This document shows positions 56,144 to 64,000 of a stretch of 64,000 bases of DNA, piece after piece. The notes beneath the pieces were generated by a model, which saw only the letters and a list, made by a program, of their open reading frames with translations, made no database searches and had not been told where the DNA came from. How positions within the stretch are numbered: position 1 is the first letter of the stretch; each line of letters starts with the position of its first letter. The stretch spans positions 62,001-126,000 of the forward strand of contig NZ_SJEE01000006.1 in NCBI RefSeq assembly GCF_006937785.1. Direction: 5' to 3'. The DNA is from Pseudanabaena sp. UWO311 (GTDB lineage: Bacteria; Cyanobacteriota; Cyanobacteriia; Pseudanabaenales; Pseudanabaenaceae). The position numbers were made by a program, and so were the translations under genes.

Positions 56144-56755
56144 TCATAATTTTATTTTAAAGGTTTTACGATGGAGATCGCTATAGCCAAGTTGCGCGAT
56201 CGCTTCTCGATGTTTAGGCGTGCCATAGCCCTTATTTGTCGCTAGATCATAGCCTGTATATATTTCTGCTAGTTCTACTATTCTGCGATCGCGCCATACT
56301 TTCGCGACAATACTTGCCGCCGCAATTGAAATTGATAGAGAATCCCCCTTAATCACTGTAGTTTGCGGAATCGGCGCAATTAGTTTAAATCGTAAAAGTT
56401 GGTTGCCATCAATGAGGCAGTGCTTGGGCTGTGGATTTAACTTTGCGATCGCCCTCTCCATCGCTAGTAAACTCGCTGCGAGAATATTCATTTCATCGAT
56501 TTCATCAACCGAAGCCGTGCCAATTTCACAAGCGATCGCAGTTTCACGAATGATCAGATCTAATTTTTCGCGCCGTTGGGAGGATAGCTTTTTGCTATCA
56601 GTCACACCAAGATTTTCTAAATAACCAAATTTATCAATGGGCAAAATCACTGCCGCTGCGACAACTTCGCCAAAAAGACAACCCCTCCCAACTTCGTCAA
56701 CTCCTGCTACAGGGTAATTTGCAATTTCTAGCGATCGGATGTCTTCTTGATTCAT
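56144..56755 (-). CDS. rnhB: Ribonuclease HII
   Basis: A 203-residue RNase HII that cuts RNA in RNA-DNA hybrids. It has GVDEVGRGCLFG (catalytic D and E), DSKKLSSQRR, CLIDGNQ and SIAAASIVAKVWRDR with the last acidic residues, ending YGTPKHREAI. Length is normal. It is monocistronic, 54 bases upstream of which lies a palindromic repeat shared with the divergent trpB leader. Confidence 0.94.
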   Translation of the reverse strand: MNQEDIRSLEIANYPVAGVDEVGRGCLFGEVVAAAVILPIDKFGYLENLGVTDSKKLSSQRREKLDLIIRETAIACEIGTASVDEIDEMNILAASLLAMERAIAKLNPQPKHCLIDGNQLLRFKLIAPIPQTTVIKGDSLSISIAAASIVAKVWRDRRIVELAEIYTGYDLATNKGYGTPKHREAIAQLGYSDLHRKTFKIKL

Positions 56756-56784
56756 GAAACTGATTCATCTTTTGGTATATGTTA

Positions 56785-56854
56785 CAGCGCAAAGCGCTGA
56801 GTTAAAACCCAGTGAAAATTTTGAAAGTGCCGCTTCGCGGCACTTTCAAAATTT
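56785..56854. repeat. CAGCGC palindromic repeat plus hairpin
   Basis: CAGCGC-AAA-GCGCTG (56785-56799), then AACCCA, then an 18-bp stem (56816-56833 with 56837-56854) over TTC. It is the same head as at 12633 and the same apex as at 25541. Confidence 0.75.
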
Positions 56855-56931
56855 GTTATCCTAAATACAGTGTCACAAGCACCACAAGCAAGTTTTAATA
56901 GTAGCTAACTCATCAGTCAATACCCACCGCA

Positions 56932-58164
56932 ATGACCACAACGCCGATCGCACCCAAAACAACTACACAAACCACACTCGTCAATCGTCCCGACTCATTA
57001 GGACGGTTTGGTATTTTCGGTGGCAAATATGTCCCCGAAACCCTTATGAGCGCCCTTGCTGAACTGGAAACTGCCTTTTATCATTACAAGAACGATCCAG
57101 ATTTTAACAACGAGTTAGACGGCTATTTACGAGACTATGTGGGTAGACCCAGCCCTCTATATTTTGCGGAGAGATTGACGCAGCACTATGGAACTGCTCA
57201 GATTTATCTGAAGCGTGAAGACCTCAACCATACTGGTGCGCACAAAATTAATAATGCCCTAGCTCAAGTTCTCCTCGCTATCCGCATGGGCAAAAAGCGC
57301 GTAATTGCCGAAACAGGTGCAGGACAGCATGGTGTAGCTACGGCAACTGTTTGCGCTCGCTTTGGTCTAGATTGCGTGATTTATATGGGCGTACAGGACA
57401 TGGAGCGCCAATCGCTGAATGTATTTCGCATGAAGCTCATGGGTGCAGAGGTGCGTCCCGTTGAGGCTGGTACTGGTACGCTCAAAGATGCTACATCTGA
57501 AGCAATTCGTGACTGGGTAACTAATGTCGTCGATACCCATTACATTCTCGGCTCCGTCGCTGGCCCCCATCCTTACCCAATGATTGTGAGAGATTTTCAT
57601 GCCGTGATTGGTAAGGAGAGCCGTCGCCAGAGTGAAGAGAAATGGGGCGGTTTGCCAGATATTTTATTAGCTTGTGTTGGTGGTGGCTCCAATGCAATGG
57701 GTCTATTCCATGAGTTCGTCGATGAGCCAAGCGTTCGTTTGATCGGTGTGGAAGCAGCAGGTAAAGGCACAAATACTGAGTTCCATGCCGCAACTTTAAC
57801 GCTTGGGCGCGTTGGTGTATTACATGGCGCAATGAGCTATCTATTGCAAGATTCAGAAGGACAAGTCCAAGAAGCACATTCCATCAGTGCTGGCTTAGAT
57901 TATCCTGGAGTTGGGCCAGAGCATAGCTATCTCAAGGATTTAGGTCGTGCTGAATATTACAGCGTCACGGATCAAGAAGCTCTCGATGCATTTCAAAGAC
58001 TCTCACGTTTGGAGGGCATCATTCCTGCATTGGAGACATCCCATGCGATCGCCTATCTAGAAACTCTCTGCCCACAACTAACCGCCGATCAGCGCATTAT
58101 CATTAACTGCTCTGGTCGTGGTGACAAAGATGTAAACACTGTAATTCAGCATTTACATCTCTAA
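56932..58164 (+). CDS. trpB: Tryptophan synthase beta chain
   Basis: A 410-residue PLP enzyme that joins indole and serine to make tryptophan. The PLP lysine lies in [14 protein letters not shown], with the glycine-rich phosphate loop [10 protein letters not shown] and the [11 protein letters not shown] loop. The extra N-terminal 15 residues ([14 protein letters not shown]) are low complexity. No trpA is adjacent, as is usual in cyanobacteria where trp genes are scattered. Confidence 0.96.
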   Translation: MTTTPIAPKTTTQTTLVNRPDSLGRFGIFGGKYVPETLMSALAELETAFYHYKNDPDFNNELDGYLRDYVGRPSPLYFAERLTQHYGTAQIYLKREDLNHTGAHKINNALAQVLLAIRMGKKRVIAETGAGQHGVATATVCARFGLDCVIYMGVQDMERQSLNVFRMKLMGAEVRPVEAGTGTLKDATSEAIRDWVTNVVDTHYILGSVAGPHPYPMIVRDFHAVIGKESRRQSEEKWGGLPDILLACVGGGSNAMGLFHEFVDEPSVRLIGVEAAGKGTNTEFHAATLTLGRVGVLHGAMSYLLQDSEGQVQEAHSISAGLDYPGVGPEHSYLKDLGRAEYYSVTDQEALDAFQRLSRLEGIIPALETSHAIAYLETLCPQLTADQRIIINCSGRGDKDVNTVIQHLHL

Positions 58165-58167
58165 CAA

Positions 58168-58200
58168 TAGTCATCGCCACGCAAAGCGCGGCGATGACTA
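58168..58200. terminator. Hairpin between convergent trpB and trxB
   Basis: TAGTCATCGCC (58168-58178) pairs with GGCGATGACTA (58190-58200), with inner CGC-AAA-GCG. The trxB stop lies in the right arm. Confidence 0.65.
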
Positions 58201-59139
58201 CATTGCAGATAGCCATCGCTCTGCTTCTAGTGCTGCCATGCATCCTGTTCCTGCCGCAGTAATCGCTTGGCGATATTCGTGGTCTTGGACATCGCCACAG
58301 GCATAGACACCTGCAATATTAGTAGATGTTGACTTTCCTTTTGTGATGATATAACCCGTCGCATCAAGTTCTATCTGTCCCGCAAATAAATCTGTATTCG
58401 GACTATGCCCGATCGCATAAAATAGTCCGCCCACAGCTAAATCACTCTCCTCATTAGTGACAGCATGGCGAAGCTTTACCCCTTTAACAATCTCTTCACC
58501 ATAAACATCAATCGGGATAGATTGCCAATGCACCGTAATTTTCGGATGTGCTAATACACGCTCTTGCATAATTTTACTGGCTCTCATGCGATCGCCACGC
58601 ACGAGCAGATGGACTTTTGAACCATATTTAGTTAAGAAAATCGATTCTTCCGCAGCCGTATCACCACCACCAACTACCGCTAACTCCACACCACGAAAGA
58701 TCGGCGCAGCGCCATCACATACTGCACATGCTGAAATTCCACGATTCCAATACTTCGGTTCACTGGGTAAATGGAGCCTTTTCGCGGTTGCACCTGTGGC
58801 GATGATCACGCTGTGGGTTTGGACTTCGTGAGATAAATATTTAATCGTAAAAGGGCGATCGCGGAAATCAACAGAAGTTACATCTTCCATTATCAATTCT
58901 GCACCACAATTGATAGCTTGTTCCTTGATATAGCTCATCAACTGGGGTCCCATTACTCCAGTAGGAAACCCAGGGAAGTTCTCTACTTCCGTCGTCGTCA
59001 TCAATTGTCCGCCAGGGATGCCCCCCTTCTGGAATCCCTCAAATACAAGTGGATTAAGGTTAGCTCGCCCAGCATAAATTGCAGCAGTATAGCCTGCTGG
59101 TCCTGAGCCAATAATCACTACGTTTCTAATATCTGACAT
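58198..59139 (-). CDS. trxB: Thioredoxin-disulfide reductase
   Basis: A 313-residue NTR-type flavoprotein that passes electrons from NADPH to thioredoxin. It has the FAD motif [18 protein letters not shown], the redox pair CAVC in [10 protein letters not shown], the NADPH fold [11 protein letters not shown] with arginines in VRGDRMRAS, and the C-terminal [13 protein letters not shown]. There is no fused thioredoxin domain, so it is not NTRC. It is divergent from remA. Confidence 0.93.
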   Translation of the reverse strand: MSDIRNVVIIGSGPAGYTAAIYAGRANLNPLVFEGFQKGGIPGGQLMTTTEVENFPGFPTGVMGPQLMSYIKEQAINCGAELIMEDVTSVDFRDRPFTIKYLSHEVQTHSVIIATGATAKRLHLPSEPKYWNRGISACAVCDGAAPIFRGVELAVVGGGDTAAEESIFLTKYGSKVHLLVRGDRMRASKIMQERVLAHPKITVHWQSIPIDVYGEEIVKGVKLRHAVTNEESDLAVGGLFYAIGHSPNTDLFAGQIELDATGYIITKGKSTSTNIAGVYACGDVQDHEYRQAITAAGTGCMAALEAERWLSAM

Positions 59140-59264
59140 AATTATTTGCCTTGTTGGCTGTTAGCTTTCTTTTATCCCAATTCACGAAAGTATGACAACT
59201 GAGTATATCTGCTTAATTAAGATAGGTTTCGCTATACGTGACAAAATATATCGCATCTAGTGGA

Positions 59265-59298
59265 TTTTTGTAGGATAATGTGATAATACCTACAAAAA
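59265..59298 (+). promoter_or_regulatory. remA promoter with flanking inverted repeat
   Basis: TTTTTGTAGG (59265-59274) is inverted as CCTACAAAAA (59289-59298). Between them is an extended -10, TG-T-GATAAT (59279-59287). An operator placed around a -10 suggests repression. Confidence 0.5.
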
Positions 59299-59341
59299 TG
59301 AAGCTACATCAACTCTAAATCGATTTTAGATCGATAAAATT

Positions 59342-59602
59342 ATGGATATTAAGCTCATCAACATCGGCTTTGGTAATATTGTTTCGGCAAACCGAGTTGT
59401 AGCGATCGTTAGCCCCGAATCTGCTCCAATCAAGCGTATCATTAGTGATGCGCGTGAACATGGTAAGTTGGTTGATGCTACCTATGGTAGACGCACAAGA
59501 GCCGTAATTGTTACCGACTCTAGCCATGTAGTTCTATCTGCAATTCAACCTGAAACTGTTGCTAATCGTTTTGTCATCAGTAAAGAAGGCGCTACAGATT
59601 AA
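59342..59602 (+). CDS. remA: RemA-family (DUF370) DNA-binding regulator
   Basis: An 86-residue protein starting [20 protein letters not shown], with [20 protein letters not shown] and [11 protein letters not shown]. This is DUF370, whose Bacillus member RemA forms DNA-binding rings that activate matrix genes. The remA-gmk order seen here is conserved in Firmicutes and cyanobacteria. Its targets in cyanobacteria are not known. Confidence 0.9.
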   Translation: MDIKLINIGFGNIVSANRVVAIVSPESAPIKRIISDAREHGKLVDATYGRRTRAVIVTDSSHVVLSAIQPETVANRFVISKEGATD

Positions 59603-59607
59603 ACCAA

Positions 59608-59640
59608 TTTAAAAATCCTTGCAAAGCAAGGATTTTTAAA
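59608..59640 (+). terminator. Hairpin between remA and gmk
   Basis: TTTAAAAATCCTTGC (59608-59622) pairs with 59626-59640 over AAA. It could partly separate the two genes' expression. Confidence 0.7.
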
Positions 59641-59707
59641 TGTAATTTGACATTTGGTTAACGGGCAAAGTGCTGTCAACTCTATCTCTATAGGGAATTA
59701 CGAAACG

Positions 59708-60274
59708 TTGAGCCAAGATAAATTGAGCGGTAAATTAATAGTTGTAACGGGGCCAAGCGGTGTCGGTAAAGGCACTCTGTTGCAGAAATTGCTGGAGCGC
59801 TATCCCGATCGCATTCTCTTTTCAATTTCGGCAACGACCCGACCTCCCCGTGCAGGTGAAGAACATGGTCGCGAATATTTCTTTTGGGATCGGGCTGAAT
59901 TTGAACAAAAGCGAGATGCAGGCAAATTTCTGGAATGGGCGGAATATGCGGGAAATCTTTACGGTACGCCCCGCCAAGCAATCGATGAAGCGATCGCCTT
60001 GGGGCAAATAGTCTTGTTAGAAATCGAACTAGAAGGTGCGAGACAAGTTGCCCAGTCTTTTCCTAGCGCTAAACGAATTTTCATTGCCCCACCTTCGATG
60101 GAAGTTTTAGAAAGTCGCTTGCGGGATCGCAGTACCGATAGTAATGAACAAATTATCAAGCGCTTACACCATGCCAAATTGGAAGTAGCTGCGGCAAATG
60201 AGTTTGATATCACAATCATTAATGATGATCTAGAAATTGCGTTGCAGCAACTTGAAAGCGCCATGTTTAGCTAA
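59708..60274 (+). CDS. gmk: Guanylate kinase
   Basis: A 188-residue kinase converting GMP to GDP with ATP. The P-loop is VTGPSGVGKGTL, with the GMP-binding SATTRPPRAGEEHGREYFF and the lid near RLRDRSTDSNEQI. There is no ATG at the start. TTG at 59708 follows AGGGA at a fair distance and is preferred; TTG at 59654 or 59723 is possible. It is downstream of remA. Confidence 0.9.
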   Translation: MSQDKLSGKLIVVTGPSGVGKGTLLQKLLERYPDRILFSISATTRPPRAGEEHGREYFFWDRAEFEQKRDAGKFLEWAEYAGNLYGTPRQAIDEAIALGQIVLLEIELEGARQVAQSFPSAKRIFIAPPSMEVLESRLRDRSTDSNEQIIKRLHHAKLEVAAANEFDITIINDDLEIALQQLESAMFS

Positions 60275-60281
60275 AATCACT

Positions 60282-60334
60282 AAAACCAATTTTTTGAAAG
60301 CCCGCCTTCGGCGGGCTTTCAAAAAATTGGTTTT
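60282..60334. terminator. 25-bp hairpin after gmk
   Basis: 60282-60306 pairs with 60310-60334 over TTC at a CGCC/GGCG apex. The arm matches the hairpin at 17583 except for paired changes. Confidence 0.75.
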
Positions 60335-60352
60335 GATAATCAGGATTGCTGG

Positions 60353-60407
60353 ACTAGAATGATTGTGCTTTATGTGGCAAAGCCACGTAAAGCACAATCA
60401 TTCTAGT
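60353..60407. repeat. 26-bp hairpin before the PBP4 gene
   Basis: 60353-60378 pairs with 60382-60407 over AAA, with a single mismatch. It ends 13 bases before the next start codon and would cover its ribosome site. Confidence 0.75.
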
Positions 60408-60420
60408 TACGGTTTTCCTT

Positions 60421-61737
60421 ATGACTACGTGGAGTCTCGTTGGTGCTTTGCTATTATCGGTTTCGGCTCAAGCTCTCGATGGTCGTGAAGTCGCCGCAGT
60501 GCCTCGGTCAGTGATGAGCTATGCCAATCGCCCAGTACTCGCCTCAGAAGATCTCGCCAATAATCAGTCCGATCCTGTCGCAAAGCAAGCGATCGTAAAC
60601 CTGCTCAATGATATTAAGCAAATGGGGGTAAATAACCCTGATCAAGGTGTATGGATTCAGTCCCATGATGGAGCGATCGCCTCTGGTCGTCTATCGAGCC
60701 GCCCATTGCCATCAGCTTCGCTCACTAAAAATGTCACCACCCTAGCAGCTTTGCAAACTTGGGGATCAAACCATCGCTTTATTACTAAGATCAGCAGCAC
60801 AGGAAAACTTACTGGCGATACGCTCAAAGGCGATCTGATTATTGAGGGTAGTGGCGATCCGTTTTTTGTATGGGAAGAGGCGATCGGGCTTGGCAATAAA
60901 CTTAATCAACTGGGCATTAGGCGCGTTCAAGGTAATCTGATCATTACAGGACGGTTCTCCATGAACTTCGAGCCTGACCCTCAAGAATCAGCAAATTTTC
61001 TCCGTTTAGCCTTTGATAGCAGCCGATGGCAGGGTGAAGTTGCCGAGCAATATGCGACGATGCCCGCAGGAACATCTAAACCGCAGCTAGTAATTCTTGG
61101 CAATGTGCGAATAGTGCCAAATCTTGCTGTAGCTAATATTTCCACTAGCAACTTACTGATTCGCCATGCATCGTTACCGCTTTGGCAAATCCTAAAGCGC
61201 ATGAATACCTTTAGCAATAATGAGATGGCGGAAACTCTGGCAACGCAAATGGGAGGCGGGAAAGAAGTCGCCGCGATCGCAGCTAATGCGACAGGGCTAC
61301 CAATTTCCGAAATAAGGTTAATCAACGGCTCAGGTTTAGGGCAAGCCAATCAAATTTCCCCCCGTGCATCAGTGGCGATCCTAATGGCGGTTCATAATCG
61401 TGCCCAAGTCGAGGGGCTAACCCTTGCGGATCTTTACCCAAGCAGTCAATGCAACTGCGGCACAATCGAAGGTCGTAAAATGCCGAAAGGGGCGATCGTC
61501 AAAACTGGGACACTTTCTGATGTCAGCGCCTTAGCAGGGGTTGTCCAAACTCAAGAACATGGCGCAATCTGGTTTGCGATCATCAATCGTGGTGAAGGCG
61601 ATATTGATGCTTTTCACCGATCGCAGGATCGCGTATTACAAACTTTAGTTGCTAAATGGGGTTTACCTAAATTACCAATTGCTAGTTTTGCAGAAACACC
61701 TTGGCAAGATAGCGATCGCAACGAAATCGCAAAATAA
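60421..61737 (+). CDS. D-alanyl-D-alanine carboxypeptidase, PBP4 type (S13)
   Basis: A 438-residue penicillin-binding protein with a short signal peptide (ALLLSVSAQA). The active-site serine is in SASLTKNVTT (SxxK), followed by FSNNEMAE (SxN) and VKTGTLSDV (KTG). It trims or cleaves peptidoglycan peptides in the periplasm. The domain insertion between SxxK and SxN is shorter than in E. coli DacB. It is monocistronic. Confidence 0.88.
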   Translation: MTTWSLVGALLLSVSAQALDGREVAAVPRSVMSYANRPVLASEDLANNQSDPVAKQAIVNLLNDIKQMGVNNPDQGVWIQSHDGAIASGRLSSRPLPSASLTKNVTTLAALQTWGSNHRFITKISSTGKLTGDTLKGDLIIEGSGDPFFVWEEAIGLGNKLNQLGIRRVQGNLIITGRFSMNFEPDPQESANFLRLAFDSSRWQGEVAEQYATMPAGTSKPQLVILGNVRIVPNLAVANISTSNLLIRHASLPLWQILKRMNTFSNNEMAETLATQMGGGKEVAAIAANATGLPISEIRLINGSGLGQANQISPRASVAILMAVHNRAQVEGLTLADLYPSSQCNCGTIEGRKMPKGAIVKTGTLSDVSALAGVVQTQEHGAIWFAIINRGEGDIDAFHRSQDRVLQTLVAKWGLPKLPIASFAETPWQDSDRNEIAK

Positions 61738-61770
61738 GAGAGAGCTGAGCTTCGCTCAGCTCTCTCTTAT
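61734..61770 (+). terminator. Terminator containing the PBP4 stop codon
   Basis: 61734-61750 pairs with 61754-61770 over TTC. The stop codon TAA (61735-61737) is in the left arm. Confidence 0.75.
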
Positions 61771-61885
61771 CAAATCCAGTAAAAGCAATGCTAGCAAAGC
61801 TTTTACAAAAAATATGAGTTTAGTTTGTTTTATAGCGTAGACTATGAAAGGATTATGAAAAGATTGAATAACGCTCATAACAACG

Positions 61886-62248
61886 ATGTCTGCAAAGCCC
61901 GAATTGAAAAACCAAGAGCTTGAGCAAGCTCAAGTGATCACGACATCACCAGTAAAATCTCAGAGCAAATCTGAACACTGGCAAATTGTTACCACAACTT
62001 TTATCACCGTATTTCTAGCTGAAGTTGGAGACAAAACCCAACTAAGTGTTTTAGTGATTTCAGCGCAGTCACATCAGCCTTGGATCGTATTTGCTGGAGC
62101 CGCGATCGCCTTAGTTTCAACTAGCTTGTTAGGCGTAATCGCAGGTAAATGGCTAGCTAAAACCTTCTCGCCAAGTTTGCTAAACACCCTCGCTGGCTTG
62201 AGTTTTCTGATTCTGTCACTTAGTTTATTATGGGAAGCGATCGCTTAA
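61886..62248 (+). CDS. UPF0016 (TMEM165/GDT1) half-protein 1
   Basis: A 120-residue protein with a polar N-terminus and three membrane helices. It carries one copy of the family motif EVGDKTQ (near residue 47). Full-length members have two such repeats and export Mn2+ or exchange Ca2+ with H+. The second repeat is on the next gene, six bases downstream, so the two probably assemble as a heterodimer. Confidence 0.88.
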   Translation: MSAKPELKNQELEQAQVITTSPVKSQSKSEHWQIVTTTFITVFLAEVGDKTQLSVLVISAQSHQPWIVFAGAAIALVSTSLLGVIAGKWLAKTFSPSLLNTLAGLSFLILSLSLLWEAIA

Positions 62249-62253
62249 AAAAT

Positions 62254-62529
62254 ATGGACTGGCAATTATTATTTCTCAGCTTTGGTACGATTTTTTTGTC
62301 GGAGCTAGGAGACAAAAGTCAATTAGCAACTCTGAGTTTAAGTGGTAGCTCAGCAGCTCCAAGATTTGTTTTTATTGGCTCAGCTGCCGCCCTATTAGTA
62401 GCTAGCTCAATAGGAGTATTTCTTGGTGACAGCATTTCTGTGTTTTTGCCAACAAAATTGCTCAAGGCAATCGCAGCGTTGTTATTTGCGATTATGGCAA
62501 TGCGCCTGCTTATGAATAATGGTGACTAA
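62254..62529 (+). CDS. UPF0016 (TMEM165/GDT1) half-protein 2
   Basis: A 91-residue protein starting MDWQLLFLSFG, with three membrane helices and the motif ELGDKSQ (near residue 19). An upstream in-frame ATG at 62230 overlaps the first gene and is less likely. With the previous gene it would form the complete cation transporter, located in plasma or thylakoid membrane. Confidence 0.88.
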   Translation: MDWQLLFLSFGTIFLSELGDKSQLATLSLSGSSAAPRFVFIGSAAALLVASSIGVFLGDSISVFLPTKLLKAIAALLFAIMAMRLLMNNGD

Positions 62530-62608
62530 CTTAACCCAAAAAGGCAAAGCGCCAGCTTAGCATGTGCTTTGCCTTTATAATTGGTTGCTACTATGCACGC
62601 CACAAACC

Positions 62609-64000
62609 ATGAAACCTCTTGCCATCATCATTTTAGGAGAGAAAAGTATTGCGATCGCAAGACAAATTCAAACCGTAATTCCTGATGCAGTAATTTATGG
62701 ACTAGCACCGCGTACCCAAACTGCCGATTGCCAATACGACAAATTCAGCGAAACCGTCAGCGAATTATTTAGCCAAGGACATCCAATTATTGGCATCTGT
62801 GCCGCAGGAATCCTAATCCGATCGCTAGCACCTCTACTGTCAGATAAACGCGCAGAGCCCCCTGTAATTGCGATCGCGGAAGATGGTAGTGCCGTAGTGC
62901 CGCTATTGGGTGGTTTGAATGGGGCAAATGATCTCGCTAGGGCGATCGCGCAAGTATTGCAAGTCCAAGCGGCAATAACTACTACAGGCGACTTAAGGTT
63001 TCAAACTTCATTGTTAGCACCTCCAGTAGGATATCGACTGCTAAATGATGATGACCAAGCAAAGATATTTTTAGCAGATTTGTTGGCTGGCAAATCAGTG
63101 CAACTGATTGGTGATGCACCTTGGCTAAGCGAAAGTAATCTTCCCTTTGCGGATCATGCTACCCATAAAATTGAAGTGATTTCCAATAAAATTCAATTGG
63201 AAGAGATCGTCTCAAAATTAAGCTCTACTTATTTAATTTATCAAACTGAGCAAATCCAAGACCAGAAAATAAATGGCAAGCTCTCAATCATTGGCACAGG
63301 TCCAGGCGATGCCAAATGGATGTCTCCCGAAGTCAAGAAGATTCTGGAAGATGCAACGGATTTTGTTGGTTACAAAACCTATATCAATCTGGTAAAGGAA
63401 TTTACGAAAGGAAAGACAATCCATGCTTCCGATAATCGAGTGGAACTAGATCGCGCTCGTCTTGCCCTCAATCTAGCAACTGAGGGTAAATCAGTAGTGA
63501 TCGTCTCCTCTGGCGACCCTGGGATTTATGGCATGGCTGCCGCTGTATTTGAAGTATTAGATCATGAATCCGATTCTAAATGGAACCAAATCGATATTCA
63601 TGTTGCTCCAGGAATATCTGCTGCTCAAGCTGCTGCTGCTGCGATTGGCGCTCCCATCGGACATGATTTCTGCACAATATCTCTTTCGGATATTCTCAAG
63701 CCTTGGGAAGTGATCGAACAGCGATTAGCCGCCGCCGCTCAAGCAGATTTTGCGATCGCGATTTACAATCCGATTTCATCTCAGCGCAAATGGCAACTGC
63801 CTGCGGCTAAAGAGATTTTATTAAAATGGCGATCGCCTGACACACCTGTGATTTTGGGTCGCAAAATGGGGCGCAAAGGTGAAAATGTGCGGGTGATTAC
63901 GCTGGCGCAACTAGTTCCTGACCTTGCGGATATGCAAACCGTAATTATTGTGGGATCTAGTAAGACGAAGACTTTAGCATGGGGCGATCGCATACGAGTG
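62609..64000 (+). CDS. cobJ: CbiG-like/CobJ fusion, precorrin-3B C17-methyltransferase (3' end outside window)
   Basis: The frame is open from ATG 62609 to the last base (464 codons) and continues beyond the window. Residues 1-200 resemble CbiG (GICAAGILIRSLAPLL, VVPLLGGLNGANDLA). After a linker, the CobJ methyltransferase begins near residue 227 (KLSIIGTGPGDAKWMSP), with VSSGDPGIYGMA and APGISAAQAAAA. These act in ring contraction of cobalamin synthesis. The fusion is known in cyanobacteria. Confidence 0.9.
   Translation, partial: MKPLAIIILGEKSIAIARQIQTVIPDAVIYGLAPRTQTADCQYDKFSETVSELFSQGHPIIGICAAGILIRSLAPLLSDKRAEPPVIAIAEDGSAVVPLLGGLNGANDLARAIAQVLQVQAAITTTGDLRFQTSLLAPPVGYRLLNDDDQAKIFLADLLAGKSVQLIGDAPWLSESNLPFADHATHKIEVISNKIQLEEIVSKLSSTYLIYQTEQIQDQKINGKLSIIGTGPGDAKWMSPEVKKILEDATDFVGYKTYINLVKEFTKGKTIHASDNRVELDRARLALNLATEGKSVVIVSSGDPGIYGMAAAVFEVLDHESDSKWNQIDIHVAPGISAAQAAAAAIGAPIGHDFCTISLSDILKPWEVIEQRLAAAAQADFAIAIYNPISSQRKWQLPAAKEILLKWRSPDTPVILGRKMGRKGENVRVITLAQLVPDLADMQTVIIVGSSKTKTLAWGDRIRV

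Noticed and set aside
59688-60264. Several antisense frames over gmk
   Set aside because: They are shadows of the well-supported gmk frame.

Overview
The window looks like chromosomal DNA of a cyanobacterium, possibly Pseudanabaena-like (a weak guess from memory). The octamer GCGATCGC (HIP1) and its core CGATCG recur throughout. Many genes are cyanobacterial types: a DUF3082 protein, an SLH-OprB porin, a kdp operon with a kinase-less KdpD and an extra small gene, tandem half-size UPF0016 genes, and a CbiG/CobJ fusion. No tRNA, rRNA, CRISPR array or intact transposase was seen. Gene ends and spacers carry an unusual density of long perfect hairpins and MITE-like elements.

Layout. 1-4862: TetR-controlled SDR/methyltransferase operon plus small accessory genes, including a GC-rich DUF4386 gene that looks transferred. 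4922-6259: MerR regulator and TauE/SafE exporter, divergent around a SoxR-box-like palindrome. 6407-14160: a retron locus made of a winged-helix/SWIM protein, a WGR-HEAT protein coupled to an Rpn-type nuclease, a structured non-coding RNA and a retron reverse transcriptase. 14450-24155: gyrA, a membrane-anchored FAD oxidoreductase, DUF3082, a hypothetical protein and a GMC oxidoreductase. 24461-35610: phosphonate import and breakdown cluster (Nudix, HD, cupin, FAD oxidoreductase, phosphonatase-like hydrolase, three ABC components) followed upstream by a phosphoesterase and a porin with a Pho-box-like promoter. 35611-36414: spacer with a duplicated GMC gene start and a 42-codon ORF. 36415-43183: kdpA-kdpB-kdpF-like-kdpC-degenerate nuclease-short kdpD. 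43212-45617: flavin reductase, aldo/keto reductase and its MerR regulator. 45902-53347: two tandem DUF4139 genes and a NACHT-HEAT NTPase. 53612-64000: sbcD, a lipoprotein, rnhB, trpB, trxB, remA, gmk, a PBP4-type peptidase, the UPF0016 pair and the start of cobJ.

The most notable system is the retron. The reverse transcriptase has NAxxH, YADD and VTG motifs. Directly upstream, 12385-12626 folds as a msr-msd RNA: 15 base pairs join the two ends (a1/a2), and a hairpin with a perfect 15-bp stem lies inside. The gene set (RT, WH-SWIM, WGR-HEAT) matches, from memory, the composition called type XIII. What is additional here is a DUF2887/Rpn nuclease four bases downstream of the WGR-HEAT gene, and a long palindromic repeat between the RNA and the RT gene. 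A second likely defence gene is the NACHT-HEAT protein at 50210-53347.
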